DNA of 64,000 nucleotides. It comes from a virus. The notes beneath the pieces were generated by a model that saw only the letters and a list, made by a program, of their open reading frames with translations, was not told the origin of the DNA and searched no databases. The stretch spans positions 1 to 64,000 of the IMG/VR virus record IMGVR_UViG_3300036851_000098; one strand, given 5' to 3'. Below, in pieces: positions 24,757 through 32,379 of this stretch; within the stretch, counting starts at the first letter, position 1; each line of letters begins with the position of its first letter. A program made the position numbers and the translations under genes.

Positions 24757-24978
24757 ATGGATGAGTACCCCATATTCACCAAGGAAGCGTTGAAGGATCA
24801 AGATGGTAAAAAGGTCCCTCTGACCAAGTACCCAGGGGGACCGGTCATCGGCGAATGCACTCTGAAGTACAACGAAGCTGAGAAACGGTTGGACCTTGTT
24901 GAAGCCAGCATCACAGACGAGGCGTATCTCAAGTTGCTCAGCAATCCATCCGTGCCCATATCTAAGAAGGAGAGGTAA
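24757..24978 (+). CDS. Hypothetical protein
   Basis: 73 aa. PLTKYPGGPVIGECTLKYNEAEKRL suggests a small beta fold. Overlaps the next gene by one base (TAATG). Confidence 0.55.
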   Translation: MDEYPIFTKEALKDQDGKKVPLTKYPGGPVIGECTLKYNEAEKRLDLVEASITDEAYLKLLSNPSVPISKKER

Positions 24979-25466
24979 TGTCACGTGTAGAAGAGCCAGT
25001 TGTGATGGAGAATGTGAGGATCATTTTCCGTAACTTCGAAGGCAAGGAAGGCCCGTTCAACAAGCCGGGAGAGCGAAACTTCGGCGTGGTCCTTCCGCCT
25101 GACGTCGCCGAAGCCATGGCGCGCGACGGATGGAACGTCAAATATCTCGACCCGAGAGACGAAGACGAGATCGACCCCAATGATCCGTTGGAGGGCCGGA
25201 CCCCATGGCTATCGGTGAAGGTCGCCTACGACAAGGGACGTCCGCCGAAGATCATGCTGATCACGTCTCGTGGAAAGACGGCGCTGGACGAGGCCACGGT
25301 CAAGGAGCTCGATTGGGCCGACATCACTAACGTCGATCTGATCGTCAGTCCGTTTAACTGGGAAATCAACCAGAAGGCGGGAGTCGCGGCCTACTGCAAG
25401 TCGATGTTTGTCACGATCGAGGAGGACGAACTCGAGCGCAAGTACGCAGAGATGGACGGGCAGTAA
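24978..25466 (+). CDS. Conserved phage protein, possible ssDNA-binding
   Basis: 162 aa, ATG after AAGGAGAGGTA. NVRIIFRNFEGKEGPFNK, RNFGVVLP, DGWNVKYLDPRDE, VKVAYDKGRPPKI, VDLIVSPFNWEIN and an acidic C-terminus EEDELERKYAEM define a family common in Gram-positive phages near replication genes. An acidic tail is typical of SSB-like proteins, but the function is only suggested. Confidence 0.65.
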   Translation: MSRVEEPVVMENVRIIFRNFEGKEGPFNKPGERNFGVVLPPDVAEAMARDGWNVKYLDPRDEDEIDPNDPLEGRTPWLSVKVAYDKGRPPKIMLITSRGKTALDEATVKELDWADITNVDLIVSPFNWEINQKAGVAAYCKSMFVTIEEDELERKYAEMDGQ

Positions 25467-25561
25467 TGGTTCGACAGTGGAACTGGGAACTGATCGGAGT
25501 TCTCTTCGCGCTGGCATGCTTCTGGGTCTTTGTGATCTGGAGCTTGATGGAGATCTTCTAA
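25466..25561 (+). CDS. 31-aa single-TM peptide
   Basis: TAATG overlap start. Trp-rich helix (LIGVLFALACFWVFVIW) with a short acidic end. Function unknown. Confidence 0.55.
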   Translation: MVRQWNWELIGVLFALACFWVFVIWSLMEIF

Positions 25562-25562
25562 C

Positions 25563-25643
25563 GTGATCACCGGCGCCATCATCATGCTTGTGGGGATCCT
25601 CGTTGGATGGGCCCTGAAATCTTCTACCACTTCTGACACGTAA
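25563..25643 (+). CDS. 26-aa single-TM peptide
   Basis: GTG two bases after the preceding stop. Helix AIIMLVGILVGWALK then a Ser/Thr tail. A small hairpin (CCGTA/TACGG) follows at 25647-25659. Confidence 0.5.
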   Translation: MITGAIIMLVGILVGWALKSSTTSDT

Positions 25644-25676
25644 ATCCGTAAAATACGGAAGGACACTGCCGTACAT

Positions 25677-26084
25677 ATGACAGCTGTTACCACAACTCGA
25701 TACATCAGGAAGCCACTCTACGTCGATGCTGTGAGGGTGACCAAGCAGAACTTCGACGCGATTGCGGAGTGGTGCCAGGGTGAGATCCTGGAGGAGGATG
25801 ACAGGAACCAGCAGGAACAGAAGTTCATCCGGGTCCGTGTCCACAATCCGAAGAACACGCGTCAGACGCAGGCGTTCGTCGGAGACTGGATCCTCTATAC
25901 CGAGCGCGGCTACAAGGTCTACACGAACAAGGCCTTCCGAGGTTCGTTTGACCTGGTGGAAGTGGAGGATCCGGACCTGGACCTCGACGAGGAGCTCTCA
26001 GAGGAGGAAGAGGCGACCTTTCAGAACGGCACTAAGCTAGAGGAGAAGACCTTTTCGGAACCCGCCGATGAGAAGGTGGCGTAG
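25677..26084 (+). CDS. Conserved phage protein (GDW motif)
   Basis: 135 aa. YIRKPLYVDAVRVTKQN, IAEWCQGEI, FVGDWILYTERGYKVYTNKA share the layout of the PGDW family and of the protein at 24072. The acidic C-terminal tail is disordered. Confidence 0.6.
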   Translation: MTAVTTTRYIRKPLYVDAVRVTKQNFDAIAEWCQGEILEEDDRNQQEQKFIRVRVHNPKNTRQTQAFVGDWILYTERGYKVYTNKAFRGSFDLVEVEDPDLDLDEELSEEEEATFQNGTKLEEKTFSEPADEKVA

Positions 26085-26086
26085 TC

Positions 26087-26437
26087 ATGTCGACAACACC
26101 GGATATTTTCGGGGATAACCGGCAAGACATCGCACCGCCGGAGCGTTCGCTCAAGCAACGTATGGAGGCGTTGCATACCGCCAATCGAATCCGTTCCGCA
26201 CGAGCGAAGTTGAAGCTCGATCTGAAAGCGGGACGTGAGCGCGTTCACGATATTCTTCTGGAACCGCCGGAGTATATCGAGACGATGAAGGCTTTCGACC
26301 TATTGTTGGCCACACCGAAGTACGGACGAGTCAAGACAAATCGACTCTTGGCTCAGTGCCGGATGTCTCCCTCGAAGACGATCGGTGGAATGAGCGAACG
26401 TCAGCGGAACGAACTCGTCTCAATGCTGAGACGATAG
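26087..26437 (+). CDS. mIHF-like nucleoid protein
   Basis: 116 aa. The C-terminal 70 residues (PPEYIETMKAFDLLLA, PKYGRVKTNRLLAQCRMS, SKTIGGMSERQRNEL) match the actinobacterial integration host factor mIHF, including its H2TH-like region and the S-K-T-GG-S-RQR signature. mIHF bends DNA and organises the nucleoid in actinobacteria. The N-terminal 40 residues are basic and variable. It suggests an actinobacterial host and a role in phage DNA organisation or replication. Confidence 0.8.
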   Translation: MSTTPDIFGDNRQDIAPPERSLKQRMEALHTANRIRSARAKLKLDLKAGRERVHDILLEPPEYIETMKAFDLLLATPKYGRVKTNRLLAQCRMSPSKTIGGMSERQRNELVSMLRR

Positions 26438-26961
26438 CAGCTATATCTGGTCGACAGCCGGTGACGATCTAGGGAATAGGTAGCCACGCATTCAAATAAG
26501 TCGTGAGGGTAGAACAATACGCATCGCTTTAACGGATAAGTGATCTTAAGTTATTGCGACTCGTGTCCCTCGTTGTGTAAATCCTATTAGGGCTGTGGAA
26601 GCGGGTAGATCACAAAACCCCCTTCGCCCTAGATGACCGATAAAATAGAGGTCCGGGGGTGATAAACCACACCGGTATAAGTCGATTTCTGAGGTCGATC
26701 GAAAGGGTGAGTCCTAGGCCACCTTACCTCTATAAACGTGATGGGACACGCCCATCGCCGTAAGTCCTGCAACGCGTGGAGGCAAATGCCTGCGAAGCTC
26801 GTGTCAGTCAGGTAAATCGGCAACACGTGAGGTTCGCCGCTCACGTCAATAGAGCACCCGTTGTGGTGGACTCGAGTTAAACCCGGGGTAGTGACCTGGT
26901 ACCAGGGGGAGATCGGCGCCCCCTGGTCATTACATATTCCCCCCGGAAAGGAGGTGACAGC
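26438..26961 (+). ncRNA. Long folded noncoding region C
   Basis: No coding frame. A strong hairpin ACCAGGGGG/CCCCCTGGT (26901-26927) sits near the end, partly competing with CCTGGTACCAGG (26895-26906). ACGTGAG/CTCACGT enclose a GTTCGCCG loop around 26826-26848. Many other G/C-rich complementary blocks occur. CATATTCC precedes the RBS of the next gene. Candidate structured RNA or long leader. Confidence 0.5.
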
Positions 26962-27141
26962 ATGGGGAGAAAGTGGGCAAAGGTTGGTTTGACTTCCGAC
27001 GGAACGCTGTACATCTCTGAGGAAGTTCGTCCGGGAGATGCGATGCGTCTCGAGAAGGCGATGACCAACCCCGAGAAGAAGGAACAGCTCGAGAAGCGTA
27101 TGGACGATCTGATCGTCGCTCTCGGGGCGAAGTGGGGATAA
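26962..27141 (+). CDS. Small soluble protein
   Basis: 59 aa, ATG after AAAGGAGGTGACAG. KWAKVGLTSDGTLYISEEVR then a charged helix with KKEQLEKRMDDLIVALG. Unknown family. Confidence 0.6.
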   Translation: MGRKWAKVGLTSDGTLYISEEVRPGDAMRLEKAMTNPEKKEQLEKRMDDLIVALGAKWG

Positions 27142-27254
27142 GTTAGAAGTTGGGAGTCCTAGCGTACGCCTATTGGCTGTAACCGCGTATTCTGGCGGCA
27201 GAACAGTAGCTTTGCGTGTAAAGAGGACGAAGTTGGATTGGGGAGCGCCGGAGA

Positions 27255-27725
27255 GTGTCGCTCGAGGCACAGAAGGTCGGGAAACTCCAACATATGTACA
27301 ACACAATTCCTGGGTGGATACCTAGGAGAAAGGATGGGCGGATGCTCACCCGAATCAGGATCGAAGTAGAAGGCGCCGATTCGGCGGCCGCATGCGAGGA
27401 AGAGCTTTCCAAGTACGAACACGCCATGCAAGTAACCGAGGCGCAACGCTATGGCATCGGCTACGAATACATCGAAACCGAGAAAGGAATAAATCAGTCC
27501 TCAGCCACTCATCGCCCATGGGATTTCTCGGTGGAAACCCGAGACTTCTATAACTCGCAACTCGGACGTGAGGTGACCGATGAGGTCATCGAATACGATG
27601 CGTCTCTGCCTGGCTACCGAGGTCGGCGAGTGGTGCAGTTCAAGCGTATGGACACGCGTGCCTACACATACGGCCGAGCGGATCAGCATGAGGTCGGAGA
27701 GGCGGCTCGTCAGAGCCTTGCTTAA
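27255..27725 (+). CDS. Hypothetical protein
   Basis: 156 aa from GTG 27255; ATG 27342, behind AGGAGAAAGG, is an alternative start giving about 127 aa. LTRIRIEVEGADSAAACEEE suggests a beta-alpha fold. The C-terminal half is aromatic, basic and includes YGRADQHEVGEAARQ. Lies between folded regions C and D. Confidence 0.5.
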   Translation: MSLEAQKVGKLQHMYNTIPGWIPRRKDGRMLTRIRIEVEGADSAAACEEELSKYEHAMQVTEAQRYGIGYEYIETEKGINQSSATHRPWDFSVETRDFYNSQLGREVTDEVIEYDASLPGYRGRRVVQFKRMDTRAYTYGRADQHEVGEAARQSLA

Positions 27726-28345
27726 TAAGTAATTCAGTAGATCGGGAGATCGGGCCCCTTTTGATCGGGGGTGGATAATACCGGCTGACGCGGGATGATG
27801 GAGATCATATCCGAAAGGATAAGGTCGTTGGGACGCCCGCATTACTTTGGGTCAACCTGGGCTCAAGGGTCGACGAGAGTCGATTGGCTCACTCCGTACG
27901 TTATGTCGGAGGACAACAGAGGCCAATGGCGGACTACGCCTGTTCGAAAGCGAGGCGTCGGTTTGAGAGGGCCGAAGACGTTTGAATTCCTCTCTTGTGT
28001 GGTCAAGACCCGATAAGAAGCTTGGTCATAAGGACTAAAAGGCAGACTAAGCTCGCCGCACAAAGTAGGCCTGCTCTACTATTTCAGGAAGTCCGACTCT
28101 AGTGAGAATACCTATGGGCCCTCCTAGATAGGCGCTGCGTCAGAGGTCAGACGTAGAGGGATGGAATAGAACCCCACCTCTTATCCAACGATGGGAGACG
28201 TTAGGAATCGGAGTGAGCCGATCCTGAACGCGAACCTATTGGCTGCGGCCATGGAAGAAGGATTCCACTTTGTATAAGAGTTTCTCTCTGAAAGACCGGT
28301 CTATTCGCGATCCCATATTTAGAGACCCCAATTTAAAGGAACATC
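27726..28345 (+). ncRNA. Long folded noncoding region D
   Basis: About 620 bases with no supported gene. It contains a GNRA-type hairpin TATCC-GAAA-GGATA (27808-27821), a CCCC/GGGG hairpin at 27755-27770, and several complementary G/C-rich blocks such as GAGAGG/CCTCTC near 27970-28000. It ends with CCATATTT followed by the GAGACCC leader. Candidate structured RNA. Confidence 0.5.
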
Positions 28346-28441
28346 ATGAAGCTTTTCTTCGTAATTCTTCTAGCAATCCTCGTCGCATTTGGTGGACTGC
28401 TGTGGTTCCTTCGTTGGGCCGCGCAGGATATCGACCAGTGA
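28346..28441 (+). CDS. 31-aa single-TM peptide
   Basis: ATG after TTTAAAGGAACATC. KLFFVILLAILVAFGGLLWF helix then charged tail. Coupled to the next gene by an ATGA-like GTGA overlap. Confidence 0.6.
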   Translation: MKLFFVILLAILVAFGGLLWFLRWAAQDIDQ

Positions 28442-28857
28442 GCACTAACCGTATCCCAGTTTTGCTCCTTCCTGGGGTAAATCACACCGAAGATCTTGTG
28501 GGATTCGGCGAACTCACAGATGACGGAAAGCTGATCATCACCGTAGAGCACGACCGAGGATATTCGAGAACTCTATCTGAGTCTCGGGTTTACTCTACAA
28601 GACGGCTACCGAACGAGAAGTATATGATGAAGTGGTTGCAAAGGTTTCAACGCAGTAAAGAAGAACGTGTTCTCAAAGCAATTCGAAACAATGTCCGATT
28701 TACTTTAGAGATCAGCAAGGAAGCGCGCATTGGTATTAGTTCCTTATATCCCATTCTAGCCCGTTTAGAGAATGACGGAGTCATCGACAGCGCTTGGGGT
28801 TGGGACGACAATATCAAACGGCGAGTCTATTACATCAAGGAAGAAAATCATGAGTAA
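28438..28857 (+). CDS. PadR-like winged-helix protein
   Basis: 139 aa, GTG overlapping the previous stop. Residues 80-139 (ERVLKAIRNNVRFTLEIS, SSLYPILARLENDGVIDSAW, RRVYYIKEE) match a PadR-type winged helix. The N-terminal half is a beta-rich domain of unknown type. Likely transcription regulator. Confidence 0.65.
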   Translation: MSTNRIPVLLLPGVNHTEDLVGFGELTDDGKLIITVEHDRGYSRTLSESRVYSTRRLPNEKYMMKWLQRFQRSKEERVLKAIRNNVRFTLEISKEARIGISSLYPILARLENDGVIDSAWGWDDNIKRRVYYIKEENHE

Positions 28858-29104
28858 TTGGCCAACGTTGTCAACTACCTGGCCGATCATCTGGGCGGTA
28901 AAGCGGAATGACGGGGAGCCAGGTCTCGTTATCTGTCGGGCTAAGGACAGAGAAGGAGCCAAGCGGATTGCAGCAAAGCGACTACTTGGTAATCCGGATC
29001 AGTTCATTGTCGAACCCCTCTCTCGAGAAGGAGAGGCGGTCGTATTTGATCTCGAAATTGAAGGGAAGAAGAATGACACGCGTCTACGAGGTTTTCGTGG
29101 TTAG
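28850..29104 (+). CDS. Hypothetical protein
   Basis: 84 aa, start overlapping the previous gene. IIWAVKRNDGEPGLVICRAKDREGAKRIAAKRL gives a beta-beta-alpha pattern seen in small phage proteins. Confidence 0.5.
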   Translation: MSNWPTLSTTWPIIWAVKRNDGEPGLVICRAKDREGAKRIAAKRLLGNPDQFIVEPLSREGEAVVFDLEIEGKKNDTRLRGFRG

Positions 29105-29147
29105 TGGTTCCACTCGGAACCTACAGGCTAAGACTAGCCTGGTCTAA
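29073..29147 (+). CDS. Possible 24-aa peptide
   Basis: ATG after GAAGGGAAGAAG, overlapping the previous gene out of frame. MTRVYEVFVVSGSTRNLQAK. The good RBS supports it, but it is short and may not be real. Confidence 0.35.
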   Translation: MTRVYEVFVVSGSTRNLQAKTSLV

Positions 29148-29171
29148 CCACCAACTAGAAGGAGGCCAGTA

Positions 29172-29324
29172 ATGGCCGAGGGCGCGAACTCCATCGTCGA
29201 CCTCAAGAAGTACTTGTCGACACCGGAGAACCCGGTGACAATGGAAGAGCTCAAGGAGTTTTGGGAGTCCTGCTCCGACGAGGAGAAGGAGCAGTTCAAG
29301 AACACGGAGCTGCCGAAAAGCTAG
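29172..29324 (+). CDS. Small acidic protein
   Basis: 50 aa, ATG after AAGGAGGCCAGTA. Acidic, helical (VTMEELKEFWESCSDEEKEQ). It resembles small phage proteins with an EF-hand-like appearance but no calcium motif is complete. Confidence 0.6.
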   Translation: MAEGANSIVDLKKYLSTPENPVTMEELKEFWESCSDEEKEQFKNTELPKS

Positions 29325-29940
29325 TGTGTTAATTTGGTTGATAATGATGCCTGGGAGAAGAACGGGATTCATTATCAACCTTGGGTGAGAGTGAAGCTAA
29401 ACGTCGATCTGTGTATGCGCCTGCCATCATCACTGGGTATATACTAGGGAGTTTGGTGGAACGTTAGGACTACATAGGAACGCGCAATATGTCCTTCTCA
29501 CCCTAAATAATCGGGGAGCCTCACCGGTGCACCGGGAGAAGGAGGCGATGCTGAATAGGGGAGTGGGCTAATGATCCACGGGTGACTTCAGCAAAAGTAG
29601 TGCTTGTCAGACCCCTGGAGGTCGTGAAACACCTCGGGGCAAGTGGCTGATGAGATCTGGCAGCGTACCGGTATTTAAGCCATCTCCCGGATGCGTGGTC
29701 AGGGGGCAATGGGGTCTCACCGGGGGGTTGGTATGGATTGCGGATTCCTGATACTGACTCCCCGGCCCGCCTCAATAAGACTTATATTCAAATAATCAAT
29801 TGGAGGAATCATGAGCGATTGATCGGTAGGGCGTCGGAATCCGACCCCAATTAAATATCAACCAGGAACGGTAAAGAGAGTGGGGGTGTCTACGGCGAGA
29901 GGGTCGAGGCACCCCTGCATATTTCAGAAAGGAGGCACGT
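29325..29940 (+). ncRNA. Long folded noncoding region E
   Basis: No supported gene. A 12-bp hairpin GGTTGATAATGA/TCATTATCAACC (29336-29380), a CCCC…CGGGG hairpin with AGGT/ACCT (29612-29639), and the motif ACTGGGTATATACTAGGGAG (29432-29451) are visible. CTGATGAG at about 29650 recalls a hammerhead core, but the partner GAAA is not placed correctly. CATATTT appears at the end. Candidate structured RNA. Confidence 0.5.
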
Positions 29941-30417
29941 ATGATGAGACCACTACTAGCAGTTCTAGCAACTCTCTGTACGTGTATCGGGCTGGCAGCG
30001 CCAGCTTCAGCGGATTGGCGATGGGCCGATCCAACTATCAAACCGGTCAAACCGAAGATATTTGATTGCAAGATAAAACTGTGCCAAAAGAAGGCCAAGC
30101 GTGTAGCAACCCTGAAATACAGGTTGAAGGTAGCGAAGTACTCGTATAAGAAGGAGCGCGAGTGGCAGCGCTGGATCAACCAGTATATTCCGGCCTGTAC
30201 TTGGTACGGCGAGAGTGGCCCAGGACCTGAATTTGCGGCCTGGCGATACGCCGTACCAAATACAATGGGATCATCTGCTCGAGGGAAATACCAGATGATG
30301 CCCGGAACTTACTCTTCAAGAGCCAGATATTTCGATTGGAGTCCGCTCGATCAAGAGATCGCGGGTCATCGAGAGTTCTGGGCAAACGGAACCTCCCCCT
30401 GGGAGGCTTGCCACTAG
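29941..30417 (+). CDS. Secreted lysozyme-like/transglycosylase protein
   Basis: 158 aa, ATG after AGAAAGGAGGCACGT. A signal peptide (MMRPLLAVLATLCTC… ending APASA) precedes a basic linker and a C-terminal lysozyme-like module: CTWYGESGPGPEF with a candidate catalytic Glu and GKYQMMPGTYSS, as in Rpf/SLT-type muralytic domains. It probably acts on the cell wall from outside. Its position far from the tail and lysis genes and its signal peptide suggest a role before or outside normal lysis. Confidence 0.7.
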   Translation: MMRPLLAVLATLCTCIGLAAPASADWRWADPTIKPVKPKIFDCKIKLCQKKAKRVATLKYRLKVAKYSYKKEREWQRWINQYIPACTWYGESGPGPEFAAWRYAVPNTMGSSARGKYQMMPGTYSSRARYFDWSPLDQEIAGHREFWANGTSPWEACH

Positions 30418-30431
30418 AAAGGAATGTTGGG

Positions 30432-30689
30432 ATGGACGGCGACCTCGCATTGAAGTATCTCGATGCTACGCCTAAATGCCCTCGAACTGAGACAATTGAA
30501 AAAAGCTCTGGTCGAGGCGTTATGGGAAGCAAATCAAAGGTCGAAGTGATGTGTGGCGCCGTCCTTTCCTGGAAACATGGTGTGAACGGGTTCGGCTCAT
30601 GGTGGTGCGGCGTTCATGGCCTGATTGACGAGGCTCGTCCAGTTCAACCACTACGCGGAGATTCCCGAGAAGGTCTTTCAGCAGCGTAA
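30432..30689 (+). CDS. Hypothetical protein
   Basis: 85 aa, ATG after GAAAGGAATGTTGG. Trp/Cys/Gly-rich middle (VMCGAVLSWKHGVNGFGSWW), no complete metal site. Unknown. Confidence 0.45.
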   Translation: MDGDLALKYLDATPKCPRTETIEKSSGRGVMGSKSKVEVMCGAVLSWKHGVNGFGSWWCGVHGLIDEARPVQPLRGDSREGLSAA

Positions 30690-30698
30690 GGAGAGAGC

Positions 30699-30917
30699 AT
30701 GCCTTTCGAAATGACAATGCGTCCAAGCGAGTTGCGTGGTGTTCGTGAAGCAATGCGCACCATGCCCAAGCTCATACAATCTCTCAACGATGGGGAAGTT
30801 GAGAAATATGTTCTTATGAAGCGAGGGCGTGTTGTTGCCGTAATGCTAGATCTGGAAGACTACTCCGAAATGGTAGAAAGGACGAAGAATGCCGACAGAG
30901 TCGAACACCAGCAGTGA
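30699..30917 (+). CDS. Phd/YefM-type antitoxin-like protein
   Basis: 72 aa, ATG after AAGGAGAGAGC. MTMRPSELRGVREAMRTMP, then EKYVLMKRGRVVAVMLDLED and YSEMVE follow the Phd/YefM antitoxin fold (N-terminal DNA-binding helix region, beta strands, V-xLDxEDY motif). No recognisable toxin follows: the next gene encodes 58 aa with no toxin-like motif. It may therefore be an orphan regulator or a phage antidote to a host toxin. Confidence 0.65.
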   Translation: MPFEMTMRPSELRGVREAMRTMPKLIQSLNDGEVEKYVLMKRGRVVAVMLDLEDYSEMVERTKNADRVEHQQ

Positions 30918-31065
30918 TCTAGGCCCCAATGCTCGGCACAAGCACACACCGACTCCAGTGAAATGTTTTGACGGCAAGGGAGAAGTGCGTCTTTTGATAC
31001 CCATCGAAACTCCTAAAGAGCGAATGGCACGAGTGGTCAAGAATATTCGAGAGAAGAAGCGATGA
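30889..31065 (+). CDS. Small basic protein
   Basis: 58 aa, ATG overlapping the antitoxin-like gene, RBS AAAGGACGA. Disordered N-terminus, then VRLLIPIETPKERMARVVKN and a basic end. Unknown. Confidence 0.5.
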   Translation: MPTESNTSSDLGPNARHKHTPTPVKCFDGKGEVRLLIPIETPKERMARVVKNIREKKR

Positions 31066-31241
31066 GAACCAAGAAGGTTCGTAACTATTTCGCCCCTCGG
31101 TGGTGGCAATTCAAGCTTCGCTATCGACTTAAAAAACAGGAACGTCGACTAGCTCAACTCGTACAGCGAAGAAAAATCGATGATATAGAATCTACCATCG
31201 ATCATCGAATTATCTATGGAACCAAAATAGACAAAGGATAA
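31062..31241 (+). CDS. Small very basic protein
   Basis: 59 aa, ATGA overlap. Arg/Lys/Trp-rich (APRWWQFKLRYRLKKQERR). Likely nucleic-acid or membrane binding. Confidence 0.55.
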   Translation: MRTKKVRNYFAPRWWQFKLRYRLKKQERRLAQLVQRRKIDDIESTIDHRIIYGTKIDKG

Positions 31242-31242
31242 A

Positions 31243-31497
31243 ATGACTCTTCTTGACGGTGAACACTACGTTGGAATTCCTGGGCATGTGCTAACTTCTC
31301 GAGAGTGGGCTTCAGATCAGCTTCAAGAAGTATCGGAATACTGTTTCACTGGTAGTTACCCACACGAAATTAAAGCGTTTGATCTAGGACGTGCCATAGG
31401 TCGAGCACTTTCTAACAACAACGAAGACGATTCCTATGGAGAGCTACGTAGAGGAATTGAGCACTATCTACATAGCAAAGGGGAGACAGGAGACTAA
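31243..31497 (+). CDS. Hypothetical protein
   Basis: 84 aa. Mixed fold with DLGRAIGRALSNNNEDDSYGEL; no recognised family. RBS AAAGGATAAA. Confidence 0.5.
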   Translation: MTLLDGEHYVGIPGHVLTSREWASDQLQEVSEYCFTGSYPHEIKAFDLGRAIGRALSNNNEDDSYGELRRGIEHYLHSKGETGD

Positions 31498-31499
31498 GA

Positions 31500-31934
31500 T
31501 TGAAAGCAGATTTCACCATCACGATTCATACGGGGAGAAAGCCTATGGGAGTACGTGTGATCGTGTACGAGAACGTCCGAGCTCTTCGAAGCGCGGCTAC
31601 GCAGCATGACAACCTATATTGGAATCGCCCAGTACGAGGTAAGCCGAAATACGGAGAGTTCAAAGACACTCTCGGAATCTGTCATCGCCATCACTGGGAT
31701 GGAGATTCTGTCTATGCGATTGTCAGAGTGGCTCCACCAAACATAGGAATAGGAATCATCTCTCACGAACTGGCCCACGCTGCGATATGGCTGTGGGCAA
31801 TCGAGAACAAATTCGACGAGAAAGCACTCACATGTGAAAATGACGAATGGTTCTGCTGGGTGCTGGGAGAATTAGTGCGAGAAACTGTTAACAAATTCTA
31901 TGAAATAGGAATCTGGGAAGACAAAAACTCGTAA
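31500..31934 (+). CDS. Putative HExxH zinc metallopeptidase
   Basis: 144 aa, TTG start after AGGAGAC. The motif SHELAHAAIWLW at about residues 82-93 gives HExxH, and ENDEWFCWVLGELV later provides acidic residues that could act as a third ligand, as in gluzincins. Upstream beta strands (TITIHTG, VRVIVYENV) fit a minigluzincin fold. Function unknown. Confidence 0.55.
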   Translation: MKADFTITIHTGRKPMGVRVIVYENVRALRSAATQHDNLYWNRPVRGKPKYGEFKDTLGICHRHHWDGDSVYAIVRVAPPNIGIGIISHELAHAAIWLWAIENKFDEKALTCENDEWFCWVLGELVRETVNKFYEIGIWEDKNS

Positions 31935-31997
31935 TTTGCAGGGAGAAAAGGCGCCTTCGGCGCGGAAATCAACTGCCCTTGCATAAGACACACGGTT

Positions 31998-32010
31998 CAG
32001 ATACTGGGAT
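31998..32010 (+). promoter_or_regulatory. CAGATACTGGGAT element upstream of csrA-like gene
   Basis: Identical in its first 13 bases to the elements at 41950 and 42196. It lies 23 bases before the csrA-like start. Candidate operator or RNA element. Confidence 0.45.
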
Positions 32011-32032
32011 ATTTAAAAAGAAAGGAATCGCC

Positions 32033-32281
32033 ATGGGACTAGCTCTCACTCGTAAGCGCAATCAGTCGATCGTGCTTTTTCAAGATGGAGAGACGCTTTG
32101 CCGGGTTACCGTCGTGGAGATCGGCGACGGGAAGGTTAAGTTGGGATTCGAGGCGCCCAAGGATGTGACGATCTTGCGCGAAGAGATCATCGATCGGACT
32201 CCGACTGTCGGTCCAGATAAGAACGATAACTCCATCAACGACGATTTCGTCGAGCGCGTCAAGGCATATTTGCCTGAATAG
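32033..32281 (+). CDS. csrA: CsrA-like translational regulator
   Basis: 82 aa, ATG after AAAGGAATCGCC. LALTRKRNQSIVLFQDGE, VTVVEIGDGKVKLGFEAPKD, VTILREEI matches CsrA: the LTRKxNESI start, the KVKLGF-AP core and the VxREEI strand carrying the RNA-binding Arg. A 20-aa extension follows. CsrA dimers bind GGA motifs in mRNA leaders and block or stabilise translation. Phage-borne CsrA is unusual, and a target set could be this phage's AAGGAG-containing leaders or host mRNAs; that is inference. The element at 31998 and a terminator at 32307 flank the gene. Confidence 0.8.
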   Translation: MGLALTRKRNQSIVLFQDGETLCRVTVVEIGDGKVKLGFEAPKDVTILREEIIDRTPTVGPDKNDNSINDDFVERVKAYLPE

Positions 32282-32306
32282 TTCGTGGGGTTTCACTGCG
32301 CATAAT
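32282..32306 (+). promoter_or_regulatory. TTCGTG-N13-CATAAT variant promoter
   Basis: Divergent member of the promoter family (13-base spacer). A terminator hairpin starts immediately after CATAAT, so it may be weak or non-functional. Confidence 0.4.
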
Positions 32307-32334
32307 AGAAGATTTAACCGTCTTCTCTTTTTTT
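32307..32334 (+). terminator. Intrinsic terminator
   Basis: AGAAGA-TTTAACCG-TCTTCT followed by CTTTTTTT. Ends the csrA-like unit. Confidence 0.85.
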
Positions 32335-32337
32335 AAA

Positions 32338-32347
32338 CAGATATTGG
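32338..32347 (+). promoter_or_regulatory. CAGATATTGG element before ArsR-like gene
   Basis: Same core as the elements at 4878, 31998 and 41950. Sits 42 bases upstream of the regulator gene, consistent with autoregulation. Confidence 0.4.
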
Positions 32348-32379
32348 GCTTCCAAATTTAGTCTATAGAAAGGGCCATA

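Noticed and set aside
26938-27068. Minus-strand frame over the 59-aa gene
   Set aside because: The + strand frame has a strong RBS AAAGGAGGTGACAG and a better protein-like sequence.
29645-29665. Hammerhead-like CTGATGAG core
   Set aside because: The required downstream GAAA and stems I-III are not arranged correctly; the nearby GAAA lies upstream.
32282-32334. Promoter followed at once by terminator as a tiny RNA gene
   Set aside because: The 5' arm of the hairpin lies between the −10 box and the expected start site, so the full hairpin would not be in that transcript. It is better read as the terminator of the csrA-like gene.
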